Shown piece by piece: positions 1-9,523 of a stretch of DNA of 57,401 nucleotides; position 1 is the stretch's first letter; every line of letters starts with the position of its first letter. Below the pieces are notes generated by a model, which ran no database searches, was not told the DNA's origin, and saw nothing but the letters and a program-made list of their open reading frames with translations. A program made the translations under genes and the position numbers. The DNA comes from CAAFZY01 sp964410325. GTDB lineage: Bacteria; Pseudomonadota; Alphaproteobacteria; RF32; CAG-239. Location: assembly GCA_964410325.1 (NCBI GenBank), contig CAYPFN010000012.1, positions 1 to 57,401 on the forward strand, in the 5' to 3' direction.

Positions 1-84
1 TAGCAAGTAATCTTCGCCCTGTCAGACCGTTATACGCCCTTAAGGCGTTCGCTGGCACTATTAGGGTTACACCCGTTAAAGAAG

Positions 85-117
85 AACCACCGGCTTGGCC
101 GGTGGGTTGCTGTTTTT
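85..117. terminator. Hairpin terminator, probably bidirectional
   Basis: AACC-ACCGGC (85-94) pairs with GCCGGTGGGTT (98-108) around a TTG loop, with one bulged base. A short T-run follows on the plus strand (113-117), and CTTCTTT follows on the minus strand. It lies just past the stop of the leftward lipoprotein gene, so it can end that transcript. It could also end a rightward gene outside the window. Bases 1-84 hold no gene I recognise. Confidence 0.55.
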
Positions 118-126
118 GCAGATATT

Positions 127-888
127 TTATAAAATGACGTATTCAATTTTATTATATCCGGCTTCAATGACATTAATACGCAAATCATTAATAATAATGG
201 TCTGCTGTCCAGTCGGGAAAATAAATTCTTCCGCTTGACCGTTGGCTCCCAACGTTGAGTATGTGAAGCGCATATAATTGTTGGCAATGCCGTCATAGCG
301 CAACTCCCAACCATTCAGGACTTCCGTATTTTCAGAACGAATCGTGATAACCGGTGTGAATACAATATCTTCCGGTTCTGGGAAAAAGACAATATCTAAA
401 ATAGCCAACCGCCCTTCAACAATACGGCCAATGCGGTTAAACAACTCTCCGTTGCCGTTAATCATTAAAATGTCGCCACTTTTTCCTTGGCGCACCAACA
501 TATATTTTTCACCGTTAAATGTGGTTTCACCGAAAGCTTCAAACTTACTGTCTTTCTTAATATATAATGGTGTGTAGCTGGAGTTCATGACACTGTTTTT
601 ATTAACGGTCAAATTTTCCGAACCATAGAAATCGGTTCGATAGGTGCGGCTGAAAGCCATGACGGTGCCGATCTGGTTAATCAGAACCTGATTACGTTCA
701 ATGTTATCTTCAGTAATGGTTTTGCTTTCCGTTAGATATTCATTTCCGTTTTTAGTATCGTAATAAAAAATTTCTTCGGTCTGCCATACTTGGAAAAATT
801 TGTTGCGACCGTGAAAGATGTCAATGTTTCCGGCGTGAATACAGGCCGATAATATGGAAAAGGACAAAAGTATAGCTAATTTTTTCAT
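127..888 (-). CDS. Putative lipoprotein of unknown function
   Basis: This is a 253-residue protein. The N-terminus MKKLAILLSFSILSAC is a signal peptide ending in a lipobox (LSAC), so Cys16 is the likely lipidated residue and the protein is probably membrane-anchored in the envelope. The remainder looks beta-rich, with many alternating hydrophobic strands and Asn/Gly turns and no catalytic motif I recognise. The gene is divergent from prmA, with about 90 bp between their starts that must hold both promoters. A hairpin terminator lies just downstream. The lipobox is seen directly; the function is unknown. Confidence 0.75.
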   Translation of the reverse strand: MKKLAILLSFSILSACIHAGNIDIFHGRNKFFQVWQTEEIFYYDTKNGNEYLTESKTITEDNIERNQVLINQIGTVMAFSRTYRTDFYGSENLTVNKNSVMNSSYTPLYIKKDSKFEAFGETTFNGEKYMLVRQGKSGDILMINGNGELFNRIGRIVEGRLAILDIVFFPEPEDIVFTPVITIRSENTEVLNGWELRYDGIANNYMRFTYSTLGANGQAEEFIFPTGQQTIIINDLRINVIEAGYNKIEYVIL

Positions 889-977
889 CGGATTAATCTC
901 TTTTTTAATGTTTAAACATATTCTGTAAATTACTATAGAGTAAATTTAGTAAATAAATCAATAACAAATGGAATGAT

Positions 978-1859
978 ATGAAGAAGAATTTATCAGCATG
1001 CCTTATGATTAAGTTTATGCCAGTTGAAACCGTGCCGCCGGATATGGTTGATTTTTTGGATAATTATTTTGCGGTGACCGCTTGTAATTATGTGAATGAC
1101 GGCAAAGAAGAATATGTCGGTTATGCGGATATGGATTTTAAAGAAGAAGATATGCGGCAATGTGCTACGTCAATCGGAATTGAACTTCTGCCTTATAAAA
1201 TTGAAAAATTAACAAGTAAAAATTGGCTTAAGGAGAATGTTGTTAAGTTTCCGCCAATCGAAATTGCCGATTTTTGTGTTTACGGTGTTCATGAGAAACG
1301 GCCGCCTAAAACGGATAAGATGCTTCTTAAAATTTATGCCGCGACGGCTTTTGGTTCTTCGCATCAGACGACCAAATCCTGTTTGCAGGCTGTAAGTGAT
1401 TTGAAAGCTTGCGGCGCTGCTCATCGAAAAATTTTGGATATTGGAACTGGATCGGGAATTTTGGCCTTGGCTTGTGCTAAGCAGTGGATGAAAGATAAGC
1501 CACATATCGTGGCAGTGGATATTGATAAGGAATCGGTTAATGTTACCGTGCAAAATGCTTTTGACAATCGACTGGAACAGTTTATTGACGCGGTGCAAAG
1601 CGATGGCTATGCCGCTGATATTATTGGTAAAAATGCGCCTTATGATATTATTATGGCAAATATTTTGGCTCGGCCGTTGGTTGAAATGGCGCCTATGCTT
1701 GCCGCGCATCTTGACAGTGGCGGATATGCTGTTTTATCTGGTTTTATAGACGAGCAAGTTGATTGGGTGGTTAAAGTGCACGAACAACACGGTTTAAAAC
1801 TTCTCAAAATTTATGATATAGATAACTGGCATGCGGTTTTGATGGAGAAAAAGCAATGA
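978..1859 (+). CDS. prmA: Ribosomal protein L11 methyltransferase (PrmA)
   Basis: PrmA is a cytoplasmic SAM-dependent methyltransferase that methylates lysines and the N-terminus of ribosomal protein L11. The 293-residue length is normal for the family. An N-terminal substrate-recognition domain (about residues 1-110) is followed by the AFGSSHQTT segment (124-132), the SAM motif I LDIGTGSG (153-160), an acidic AVDID strand end, and NILARPL (228-234), which is the family's NPPY-like catalytic loop. The stop overlaps the start of the downstream aminopeptidase by four bases (ATGA), so the two are probably translationally coupled. The prmA-pepP pairing is common in alphaproteobacteria. Confidence 0.95.
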   Translation: MKKNLSACLMIKFMPVETVPPDMVDFLDNYFAVTACNYVNDGKEEYVGYADMDFKEEDMRQCATSIGIELLPYKIEKLTSKNWLKENVVKFPPIEIADFCVYGVHEKRPPKTDKMLLKIYAATAFGSSHQTTKSCLQAVSDLKACGAAHRKILDIGTGSGILALACAKQWMKDKPHIVAVDIDKESVNVTVQNAFDNRLEQFIDAVQSDGYAADIIGKNAPYDIIMANILARPLVEMAPMLAAHLDSGGYAVLSGFIDEQVDWVVKVHEQHGLKLLKIYDIDNWHAVLMEKKQ

Positions 1860-3541
1860 CGTTGGAAGATTTGCAATATACGTTGCGGCAAAAAGATATT
1901 CCGGCATTTTTTCAGCCGATGAATAATATGTTTTTGGGGCAGGATATATTAGTTGAAGAAAATAAAATTTATGAGTTGACCGGCTTTTCTGGTTCGGCTG
2001 GCATGCTGTTGGTTACGCCTAAACAGGTCTGGTTAATGGTTGATGGACGTTATTCTATTCAAGCGCGCCGGCAGGTTGATTTACAAAAAGTGACGGTGGT
2101 TGATAGTAAAAATTTTTTTTCAAGTTTAGGATTTTTATGCCGAGAAAACAATATCCGTGAATTGGCCTATAATCCGTGGTGTGTTTCAGTTAAAAACATC
2201 CGTTGTTTTCAAAAGAGTTTTTCAGATATTACTTTGCGGGAAGAAGAAAATCTAACCGGCGCAATCTTATCGAATCGTGAAGTTGAGGTTTTTATTCATG
2301 ATGTTCGATATGCGGGAAAAACTTCTGTAGAAAAATGTGCCGAAGTCGTCGTGGCTCTTCCTCCGCAATATGCAGCATTGCTGATTACCGCAGCTGATCA
2401 GGTTTCCTGGCTTTTAAATCTACGGTCGCATACTTTGCCAGATACGCCGATTTTGAGAGCTTTTGCCCTTCTGGATCGTTCCGGGCAGGCAACGGTTTAT
2501 GCGGATTACTGTTCTTATTCGGGGATTAAACCGTTGGCAGCTTTATTTGAAGATTTAAAAAGGTATCACGGCAGTACTGTTGGGGTTGATATAGCTACTA
2601 TGCCACAAAAAGTTCTGGCAATGATACCGGAAAACGTTAAATTAAGTGAAGATATCTGTCATCTGGTCGTAAATATGAAGCTAGCTAAAAATGACGTGGA
2701 ACTTGAAGGTTTTAAAAATGCCCATATCCGCGATGGGGTTGCCGTAGTTAAGTTTTTATGCTGGCTGGAGAATAATTGGCAAGGTATGACGGAATGGGAT
2801 GTTGTGCAGAAGCTAGGAGAATTCCGTCGCCACCAAGCATTGTTTTTTTCAGATAGTTTTGCTACGATTGCCGCTGTCGGGGCTAATGCTGCGATTGTTC
2901 ATTACCAGCCTTCTGTGGCACAAAGCGCAACGCTTGAAGAGGGAAGAGTTTTGCTGATTGACAGCGGGGCGCAATATTATGACGGAACAACGGATGTTAC
3001 GCGTACGATTGCCTTAGGAAATGTTTCCGATGAAATAAAGAAGGCTTTTACTTATGTGTTGAAAGCGCATATGGCCTTGGCTTTTGCTCTTTTCCCTGAA
3101 GGAACGCCGGGTTATGCCCTTGATGCTGTTGCCCGTAGCCGGTTATGGGCTCAGGGGTTGGATTATGCTCATGGCACAGGGCATGGCGTTGGGCATTTTT
3201 CCAATGTGCACGAAGGTTCTTTCGCTATTAGTTCCGTTCAATCGTCGTCGATTCAGAAAAATTATGTTACCTCCAATGAACCAGGATATTATCAGGAAGG
3301 CGCTTTTGGCGTCCGGATTGAAAATATGGTTTATGCGTTGCCAGCGGAAAAAGAACCTTTCTTAAAATTTAAAAACCTAACCTTAATACCTATTGATAAG
3401 CGTTTGATTGATAAATATCTACTGGATAGCGATGAACAGGACTGGTTAAACAGCTATCATCAGGAAGTATTTGACTGTTTAGCTCCATATTTAGATACTA
3501 ATGAAAAAGAGTGGTTAAAGTCTGTTTGTTCTCCGCTTTAA
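1856..3541 (+). CDS. pepP: Xaa-Pro aminopeptidase, M24 family
   Basis: This metallopeptidase removes N-terminal residues that precede proline. The 561 residues fit the long three-domain form: two creatinase-like N-terminal domains (about 1-300) and a C-terminal pita-bread domain. All five dinuclear-metal ligands are visible: D369 (IDSGAQY), D380 (TTDVTRT), H443 (HGTGHGVGH), E475 (SNEPGYY) and E489 (RIENM). It starts at the ATGA that overlaps the prmA stop. No signal peptide is seen, so it should be cytoplasmic. The assignment to the PepP-type long form rests on domain order and length. Confidence 0.93.
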   Translation: MTLEDLQYTLRQKDIPAFFQPMNNMFLGQDILVEENKIYELTGFSGSAGMLLVTPKQVWLMVDGRYSIQARRQVDLQKVTVVDSKNFFSSLGFLCRENNIRELAYNPWCVSVKNIRCFQKSFSDITLREEENLTGAILSNREVEVFIHDVRYAGKTSVEKCAEVVVALPPQYAALLITAADQVSWLLNLRSHTLPDTPILRAFALLDRSGQATVYADYCSYSGIKPLAALFEDLKRYHGSTVGVDIATMPQKVLAMIPENVKLSEDICHLVVNMKLAKNDVELEGFKNAHIRDGVAVVKFLCWLENNWQGMTEWDVVQKLGEFRRHQALFFSDSFATIAAVGANAAIVHYQPSVAQSATLEEGRVLLIDSGAQYYDGTTDVTRTIALGNVSDEIKKAFTYVLKAHMALAFALFPEGTPGYALDAVARSRLWAQGLDYAHGTGHGVGHFSNVHEGSFAISSVQSSSIQKNYVTSNEPGYYQEGAFGVRIENMVYALPAEKEPFLKFKNLTLIPIDKRLIDKYLLDSDEQDWLNSYHQEVFDCLAPYLDTNEKEWLKSVCSPL

Positions 3542-3561
3542 TTTTTTAGCGGAGAGCGGAT

Positions 3562-4010
3562 ATGGATAAAATTTTTTGGGCAGGCGTTTTGGTCTGTCTG
3601 ATGATTTTTAATGTGCAGGCGCAGACGGTTTTTGATGAAAGTTTTAGCGAGAGTCAGCCACTGCGGGAATATTTTGTGGCAGATGAAAAAAATTACAATA
3701 AATTGATTATCTATTTTTTTACAATGGTATACAGTGTTTTGAATGTCCGCAAACGATTACTTTGACTGAAGAACTTTGTAATGATTAATATGCCGGCATA
3801 TACAGTTTTTTGTAATTGATTATATTAAGTTCAGGTTGGAAGCTTATGACTTTGTATGCTCCTTTCACAATGGTTCTAGTCAAAATCCGTGATGAGAAAA
3901 TATTAAGCTGGCATAAAAACAATTTGTAGGATCTTGCCGATAATGAGGATTATTTTGCTGAATATCTGACGGGGTAGATTGATAAATTTTGGGGAAATAA
4001 TGAATTTTAG
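3562..4010 (+). pseudogene. Decayed secreted thioredoxin-like (CxxC) protein
   Basis: An intact start encodes a signal peptide (MDKIFWAGVLVCLMIFNVQA) and about 50 further residues. The frame then breaks in a run of seven Ts (3714-3720). Restoring one T continues the protein as YFFYNGIQCFECPQTITL, a thioredoxin-fold-like CxxC segment. Further downstream the readable protein (FFVIDYIKF; LYAPFTMVLVKIRD; DLADNEDYFAEYLTG; IDKFWGNNEF) is split by at least two more frame shifts and by three in-frame stops, a TAA and two TAGs where Lys and Gln codons would fit. The gene is clearly dead. It follows pepP closely and could once have been in its operon. The exact family is inferred only from the CxxC context. 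Confidence 0.7.
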
Positions 4011-4014
4011 AGGG

Positions 4015-5388
4015 TTAGTCAGCTTGATTCAGTTTTATTTTTAAATCTTTAATCCTTAATTTTAATTCTGGAGAAGGATCAGCCTCTTCCGCAGCTTCTA
4101 TCTGTCGTCTGGCGGTGTCAAAATTGCGGAGGCTGATGTTATATTGTGCGGTGGCATAAAACATTTCTGCTGGTCTTTTATCTTCTTCATAAGCTCGAGA
4201 GAGCAGGAGCCAGGTTGTTGAGCTTGGCCTTTTTATTTGTATCTGGTTTAAAGTTGAAATAATTTTCTTAAGTTGGCTTTGGCTGTGAGGCGTTTCCATA
4301 GCAGCTTGTGCCCAGCCCAGCATGATGTTTGGCGAATCTGGATGCAACTGTAGCGCTTTTTGGTAAGCTTTTAAAGCTTCACTGACTTTACCGCTTTCAA
4401 ACAAAAATTGTCCTTTAAGTTCGTGGAAATAAGGATTGTCTGGTTGGGAGGCGCTAAGAGAATCTAAAATTTTTAGAGCCTGTGCTAAATTGTTATTACG
4501 ATAATGCAAAATAGCATGGGCATAACGTCCGGCTAAAGAAAGATCCGTTTCTGGATATTTTTTCCATCCTTGTTCAATAGGAAGCAGGAAAGCAGAAAGT
4601 TTGGCTTTGACAATTTGGAATTCGTTATCATAAAAAGAAGTTGTTTTGCCAGAAGAGTTATCCAACGCTTGATTAAAAAAGGCAACTCGCTCGCTGTTCA
4701 TAGGGTGGGTACGGAAATAAGGAATTTCTTCATAACCGTTTAAGCGGTTTAAGCGGCTTATTTTTTTCATAAAAGTTTTAAGTCCGAGCGGTGATTGTCC
4801 GATTTTTTTAAGATATTTTATCGCGCTTTCGTCAGCGCTGCGCTCTTCCTGCATTTGATAAGCTGTCATACTGTTAATCAGCGAGCTTTGTGAACCCAAT
4901 ACAACGGCTAATGCGGCATCGCCGCTACCGGAAGCAGCGGCAGTGGCGCCGGCTGCAATTAAGGAAGCGACGGCCAAAGTCTGAAGTTGATTAAGCCGAA
5001 GTTTTTGTCGGACAATATGTCCGCCAGAAATATGTCCAGCTTCATGAGCGATAATGCCACTTAGCTCATTGACATTATCGGCATTTATAAGCGTTCCAGT
5101 ATGAATGAACAGATAATTTCCGTCACTGACAAAGGCATTAAGGGAATTGTCATTTAAAATTAGTACTTTATGCTGGCTGAAAGGAATATCGGCGGCATTA
5201 AAAATGGGGCGGATAATATTTTGCAGCAAAGTTTCTGTTTCGTCGTCGGAAATAAGCGACAAGGAAAAAGCATTTTGGCATGGGAGCCATAACAGCATTA
5301 AACAACAAACCATAAACGACAAAAAATATGTACTCTTTTGCCGCTTGGTTTTGGATGTTAGATTTAGCCGATTAACTTTCTCCACCAC
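4015..5388 (-). CDS. Periplasmic M48 metalloprotease with TPR repeats (BepA/YfgC-like)
   Basis: This zinc metalloprotease resembles BepA, which handles outer-membrane proteins in the periplasm. A basic N-terminus followed by a hydrophobic signal segment (about 20-43) indicates export. The zinc site is HEAGH (115-119), with the third ligand in EERSADE (about E182). The C-terminal half has tetratricopeptide-type helices, for example around YFHELKGQFLFESGKVSEAL. The 457-residue length is close to BepA (about 487). The start lies inside the end of rne (25-bp overlap), so the protein is probably co-expressed with RNase E. The gene symbol is left blank because several M48-TPR subfamilies exist. Confidence 0.88.
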   Translation of the reverse strand: MVEKVNRLNLTSKTKRQKSTYFLSFMVCCLMLLWLPCQNAFSLSLISDDETETLLQNIIRPIFNAADIPFSQHKVLILNDNSLNAFVSDGNYLFIHTGTLINADNVNELSGIIAHEAGHISGGHIVRQKLRLNQLQTLAVASLIAAGATAAASGSGDAALAVVLGSQSSLINSMTAYQMQEERSADESAIKYLKKIGQSPLGLKTFMKKISRLNRLNGYEEIPYFRTHPMNSERVAFFNQALDNSSGKTTSFYDNEFQIVKAKLSAFLLPIEQGWKKYPETDLSLAGRYAHAILHYRNNNLAQALKILDSLSASQPDNPYFHELKGQFLFESGKVSEALKAYQKALQLHPDSPNIMLGWAQAAMETPHSQSQLKKIISTLNQIQIKRPSSTTWLLLSRAYEEDKRPAEMFYATAQYNISLRNFDTARRQIEAAEEADPSPELKLRIKDLKIKLNQAD

Positions 5389-7718
5389 GCTATTTTTCCT
5401 TCTTTTTTATTTTCCTGTATAGAAGTTTTTGAGGATGCCGCACTGTTTTCACGGTTGTCCAGTGTTGAAAATTCTTTTACATTGCTATAGGACTCTTCTC
5501 GACGATTATTTCTTCCGCGTCGACGATCATAATAAGAACGACGGCCGCGAAAACGACGATTATTTTGGCGGGTATCATTTTCTTTTTCACCATTGGCGAC
5601 ATTATCAATACCGTTTTCATCAGAAATGTCATCAACCGCCTCGGCGTAAGTTGTTGTCGGAGAATTATCCTCTTCATTTTCTGCTGTTTTGGTTTGTCTT
5701 ATTCTTTCAATGCGGAAATCGGAAATGTTTTTGATGCTGTCATCGGCAGAAATAACGATTGACATTTTATAACGCCCTTCCAATTCGCATAAATGTTTAC
5801 GTTTTTGATTTAACAGGTAAATTGCCGTTTCTTGAGGAACATACACATTTACTCTAGAAGAACGGTTTTTGGTTCCTTCTTCTTCTATAGCGCGCAAGAT
5901 AAATGTTGCACAAGATTCCGTCGTACGAATAACACCTTGTCCCTGACAGAAAGGACAGGGTTGATAATTGCTTTCAATAAAAGATGAATGCATCCGCTGG
6001 CGGGAAATTTCCAATAGTCCAAAACAGCTCATTTTGGCGATCTGGATACGGGCTCGGTCGTTTTTCAGTGCATCTTTCATGCGTTTTTCTACTGCTTGAT
6101 TGTTTTTGGGTTCATCCATATCAATAAAATCAATTACAATCAAACCGGCCAGATTACGCATTTTTAACTGTTTAGCAATTTCATCAGCGGCTTCCAAATT
6201 GGTTTTTAAAGCGGTTTCTTCAATATCTTTTTCTTTAGTGGCGCGTCCGGAATTCACATCAATGGCGACCAGAGCTTCCGTTGGGTTGATGACCAAATAA
6301 CCACCCGATTCAAGCTGGACAACGGGACTGTGCAGCTTGTCAAGCTGAGATTCGATCTGGAAACGTTGAAACAGGGGCATTTCATTAGCTTTCCGGTATT
6401 TGATTTTCTTTAAATTATGCGGAGACAGAATTTTAACAAAATCTCTAGCGACTTTATAAGCTTCATTGCCATCGACGATGACTTCTGAAACATCCTTGGT
6501 ATACATATCGCGCAGAGCGCGTTTGATCAAGTTACCTTCTTCGTAAATCATGGAAGGAACCTTATTTTTTAAAGCATCTAAACGAATATGATTCCAGGCG
6601 CGAATCAGATAATTATAATCGCGGACAATATCAACCTTAGTTTTATCTTCGCCAGCGGTCCGGATAATCATTGACATTTCATCAGTTAAAGGAAGTTCTT
6701 TCATAATATCTTTTAAGCGTTTTCTATCCACGCTATTGGTAATTTTACGGGAAACTCCACCGCTTTTAATACGGTTGGGCATTAAAACGCAATATCTGCC
6801 AGCTAAAGATAAATAAGTTGTACAGGCGGCGCCTTTGTTGCCGCGTTCTTCTTTGACAATTTGAATAAGAAGCGTCTGGCCTTCCCGAATTACATCCTGA
6901 ATGGTGCTGTAGTGGTACAGTTTGCGGGCACGCAAGAGTTTGCGCTGGACTTCAAAATCATTTTCATCATCATTATCGGCTTCTGTTTCCATGTCGTTAT
7001 CATCATTGTCTTCAACTACGGAATCGGCTTCATTGTCCTCTTTTTCCTCTGGAGCATCATTGACTTCCGTAACGGAGGGATCTCGGATACTGTTGTTTTC
7101 AGCCAGCGTTTTGACTTTTTCAGTTAGGTGCTCTTTTTTTTCTTCCGACAGAGATGGAATTGGAGCCTCATTTTCGGATGCTGTTTCTACCGCTTCTTTT
7201 TTGGTGGTTTTGCGGCGGGTGTATTTACGTTTGAGTTTTGCCTGCGGTTGTTTCGCATCTGCGGTGGCGTTTTCCTCTTTGGTTTCTGTATTTTCGGCAG
7301 TAGCTTCTTCTTCGGCTGATTTTCGAATTTCTTCTTCACGTTTGCGGGCTTCATACAAAGCTTGTTTTTCGGCGCGGATGTGTTCGCGTTGCTCCTCGCG
7401 TTCTTTTAGATATTGCTTTTTACGTTCAATGATTTCATCAGCTTCACGATTAACGGTTTCCAGAAGTTCCGGACTGACATGATAATAATCTGGGTGGATT
7501 TCTCCGAAGGGCAGAAAGCCGTGTTTGTTTCCGCCGTAATCAACAAAAGCGGCCTGCAACGAAGGTTCGACTCTGATGACTTTCGCAGTGTATATGTTTC
7601 CTTTGATTTGTTTGTGCGAGCTTGATTCTATTTCAACGTCTTCAACTTTGTTTCCATCAACAATGACGACTCTGGTTTCTTCTGGTTGGGTGTCGTCAAT
7701 CAACATTCTTTTTGTCAT
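5364..7718 (-). CDS. rne: Ribonuclease E/G family endoribonuclease
   Basis: RNase E is the central endonuclease for mRNA decay and for rRNA/tRNA maturation. In this 784-residue protein the S1 domain starts near residue 39 (KGNIYTAKVIRVEP) and is interrupted by a long charged insertion (about 85-265), as is usual in alphaproteobacteria. The catalytic aspartates are D487 (AIDVNSG) and D530 (VIDFIDM), 43 residues apart as in E. coli (303/346). The Zn-link CPFC is at 588-591, 101 residues after D487, again matching E. coli (404/407). The C-terminus has an Arg-rich tract (RRFRGRRSYYDRRRGR) and ends in WWRKLIG. The downstream protease gene overlaps its 3' end. Confidence 0.95.
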   Translation of the reverse strand: MTKRMLIDDTQPEETRVVIVDGNKVEDVEIESSSHKQIKGNIYTAKVIRVEPSLQAAFVDYGGNKHGFLPFGEIHPDYYHVSPELLETVNREADEIIERKKQYLKEREEQREHIRAEKQALYEARKREEEIRKSAEEEATAENTETKEENATADAKQPQAKLKRKYTRRKTTKKEAVETASENEAPIPSLSEEKKEHLTEKVKTLAENNSIRDPSVTEVNDAPEEKEDNEADSVVEDNDDNDMETEADNDDENDFEVQRKLLRARKLYHYSTIQDVIREGQTLLIQIVKEERGNKGAACTTYLSLAGRYCVLMPNRIKSGGVSRKITNSVDRKRLKDIMKELPLTDEMSMIIRTAGEDKTKVDIVRDYNYLIRAWNHIRLDALKNKVPSMIYEEGNLIKRALRDMYTKDVSEVIVDGNEAYKVARDFVKILSPHNLKKIKYRKANEMPLFQRFQIESQLDKLHSPVVQLESGGYLVINPTEALVAIDVNSGRATKEKDIEETALKTNLEAADEIAKQLKMRNLAGLIVIDFIDMDEPKNNQAVEKRMKDALKNDRARIQIAKMSCFGLLEISRQRMHSSFIESNYQPCPFCQGQGVIRTTESCATFILRAIEEEGTKNRSSRVNVYVPQETAIYLLNQKRKHLCELEGRYKMSIVISADDSIKNISDFRIERIRQTKTAENEEDNSPTTTYAEAVDDISDENGIDNVANGEKENDTRQNNRRFRGRRSYYDRRRGRNNRREESYSNVKEFSTLDNRENSAASSKTSIQENKKEGKIAWWRKLIG

Positions 7719-8153
7719 AACTTTTTCCTATAAATATAATTCTATTTTATTTATGCTGGATATTAAAAGTCATAACAAACAACGATATTCAGGGAATATC
7801 CCTTACGATATCATACGCAGCAAATTGCAGCGCTGGCTGTTTTTCATGTTTGCTTTTAAAAATCTTAATTCTTGGTTCTCGGCTGCGTTTTTAAAAGCGG
7901 TAATATCCTGCACTATGCTTTTGATCAGGGCACATTATTTCGTTATGAAAAAATGGCGGCACCTCACATAAAAGAAAATAAAACAATTAAAAATCTGTAA
8001 CGGTATCCTCTTATATCAGTGCATAAAAAATCTGATCTGTTTCCTACAATATAGGATTTGTTTTAAATTACAATACTAAATTTTATCTGGTAGCGGTTTT
8101 TTAACAGATTGGTAATAAGTCTGCGTTACAATTTCTTAAGATTTTATGGAGAA
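7719..8153. other. Long intergenic region between divergent rne and amidase genes
   Basis: About 435 bases separate the divergent starts. No recognisable protein is encoded here: an open frame on the plus strand (7576-7971) starts inside rne in an unlikely composition. RNase E messages are usually autoregulated through a long structured 5' leader, and most of this stretch could be that leader. That role is an inference, not something read from the sequence. AT-rich stretches near 8050-8090 may hold the amidase promoter, but I could not pick a convincing -35/-10 pair. Confidence 0.4.
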
Positions 8154-9407
8154 ATGATGATAGGTTGTATATTAGGATTAAAACAGATGTTTTGGCGCCA
8201 CTGGTTGGCTGTCTGGACGTTTTTTTGTGTGTTTATGCTGGCCGGAAGTGCTGTAGCTGGCAATATTACCAATATGCGAATCGGACAGCAGGTCGGTAGT
8301 GTGCGAATCGTGTTCGAAGCTGACGAGGCTTTTGATTATAAAGCTTTTTTGTTGACAGAGCCTAAGCGTTTGGTGGTAGATGTCTATGATATGGACATTA
8401 AAAACACTTTGCAGAGCGATAAAAACAATATCATTTCCCAGACCAGAGTAGGCAAGCTTGATGGCAATAATAAGCGCGTCGTGTTTGATCTCTTAAAACC
8501 GGTGTTTATTAAAAAGGCTTTTATCTTAAAACCGCAAAGCAATATGAAATGGCGGTTTGTAATTGATGTTTCCTTATGTTCGGAACGGGATTTTAACGCC
8601 AAGGTTGGTTCTAAACATGCTTTTTCAAGTCAAAACAACCAAGATGTTAAAACGGTGGCAAATGAGGGTAAAAGTTGGTTTTTTAATAATGAAGACAGGC
8701 CACGAAAAGCGCGCAAGAAAGTTATTGTCTTGGATCCCGGGCATGGCGGAAAAGATCCGGGCGCTATAGGCGTTTACGGCAAAACTTATGAAAAAAACAT
8801 TACGTTGGCTATGGGCAAGGAATTAAAGTCAATTCTGGAGAAAAAAGGTTATACAGTTTATTTGACGCGTAGCACCGATGTTTTTATTCCGCTTCGCCAG
8901 CGGGTAAAGATTGCCCAGCGTCATAAAGCGGATTTGTTTATGTCTATCCATGCTGACAGTGCTTTGAACCGGAATGCCACAGGCCTGTCTGTTTATACGC
9001 TTTCCGAAAAAGCCTCGGACAAGGAGGCGGAAGCATTGGCCGAACGGGAAAATAAAGTTGATATTATCGGCGGTGTGGATTTTTCAGAAAATTCAAAGGA
9101 AATTAATGATATTTTGATTTCGCTTTCACAAACGGACAGCCGTAATAAGTCGTCGAAATTTGCCACTTATATGGTCAATGAAATGAGCAAAACGGTTAAA
9201 CTGGTTAATAACACACACCGTTTTGCCGGTTTTGCGGTCCTGAAGGCGCCAGATATTCCATCCGTTTTGCTGGAGATGGGTTATCTTTCCAACCGTAATG
9301 AGGAGAAACTATTAAAACAGAGCAGTTATCGCAAAAAACTTGCGGATTCAGCCTCTAAAGCCATTGACAACTATTTTAATGATCCGGAAATTGCGGCATT
9401 GTATTAA
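8154..9407 (+). CDS. amiC: N-acetylmuramoyl-L-alanine amidase (AmiC type, AMIN + Amidase_3)
   Basis: This exported zinc amidase cleaves the bond between N-acetylmuramic acid and the peptide stem, splitting septal peptidoglycan at division. A signal sequence (FWRHWLAVWTFFCVFMLAG...AVA) precedes an AMIN domain (about 30-135 of the mature form) and an Amidase_3 domain. The visible zinc and catalytic motifs are VLDPGHGGKDPGA, the Glu in YEKN, SIHAD, and the catalytic Glu in LLEMGYLSN. I chose ATG 8154 because TGGAGAA sits just upstream; a TTG at 8109 is in frame but has no ribosome site, and ATG 8187 is also possible. PBP1A follows, as in many proteobacteria. Confidence 0.93.
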   Translation: MMIGCILGLKQMFWRHWLAVWTFFCVFMLAGSAVAGNITNMRIGQQVGSVRIVFEADEAFDYKAFLLTEPKRLVVDVYDMDIKNTLQSDKNNIISQTRVGKLDGNNKRVVFDLLKPVFIKKAFILKPQSNMKWRFVIDVSLCSERDFNAKVGSKHAFSSQNNQDVKTVANEGKSWFFNNEDRPRKARKKVIVLDPGHGGKDPGAIGVYGKTYEKNITLAMGKELKSILEKKGYTVYLTRSTDVFIPLRQRVKIAQRHKADLFMSIHADSALNRNATGLSVYTLSEKASDKEAEALAERENKVDIIGGVDFSENSKEINDILISLSQTDSRNKSSKFATYMVNEMSKTVKLVNNTHRFAGFAVLKAPDIPSVLLEMGYLSNRNEEKLLKQSSYRKKLADSASKAIDNYFNDPEIAALY

Positions 9408-9523
9408 GACTTTTATTTTCCGATGCAGGATAAGATTTTGATATTTTAAAATTTTCTTTTGCAATTTAAATTAAATGTACTAAAGTGGCGGAAATATCAA
9501 AGTTTGAAATAACAGGTTAATGC

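Noticed and set aside
3562..4010. Stop-codon reassignment (TAG/TAA read as Gln/Lys) as an explanation for the broken gene
   Set aside because: The gene also has frame shifts, and intact neighbours use TAA, TAG and TGA as stops.
6922..7482. Plus-strand 186-codon Ser-rich frame
   Set aside because: Antisense of the Glu/Lys-rich insertion of RNase E.
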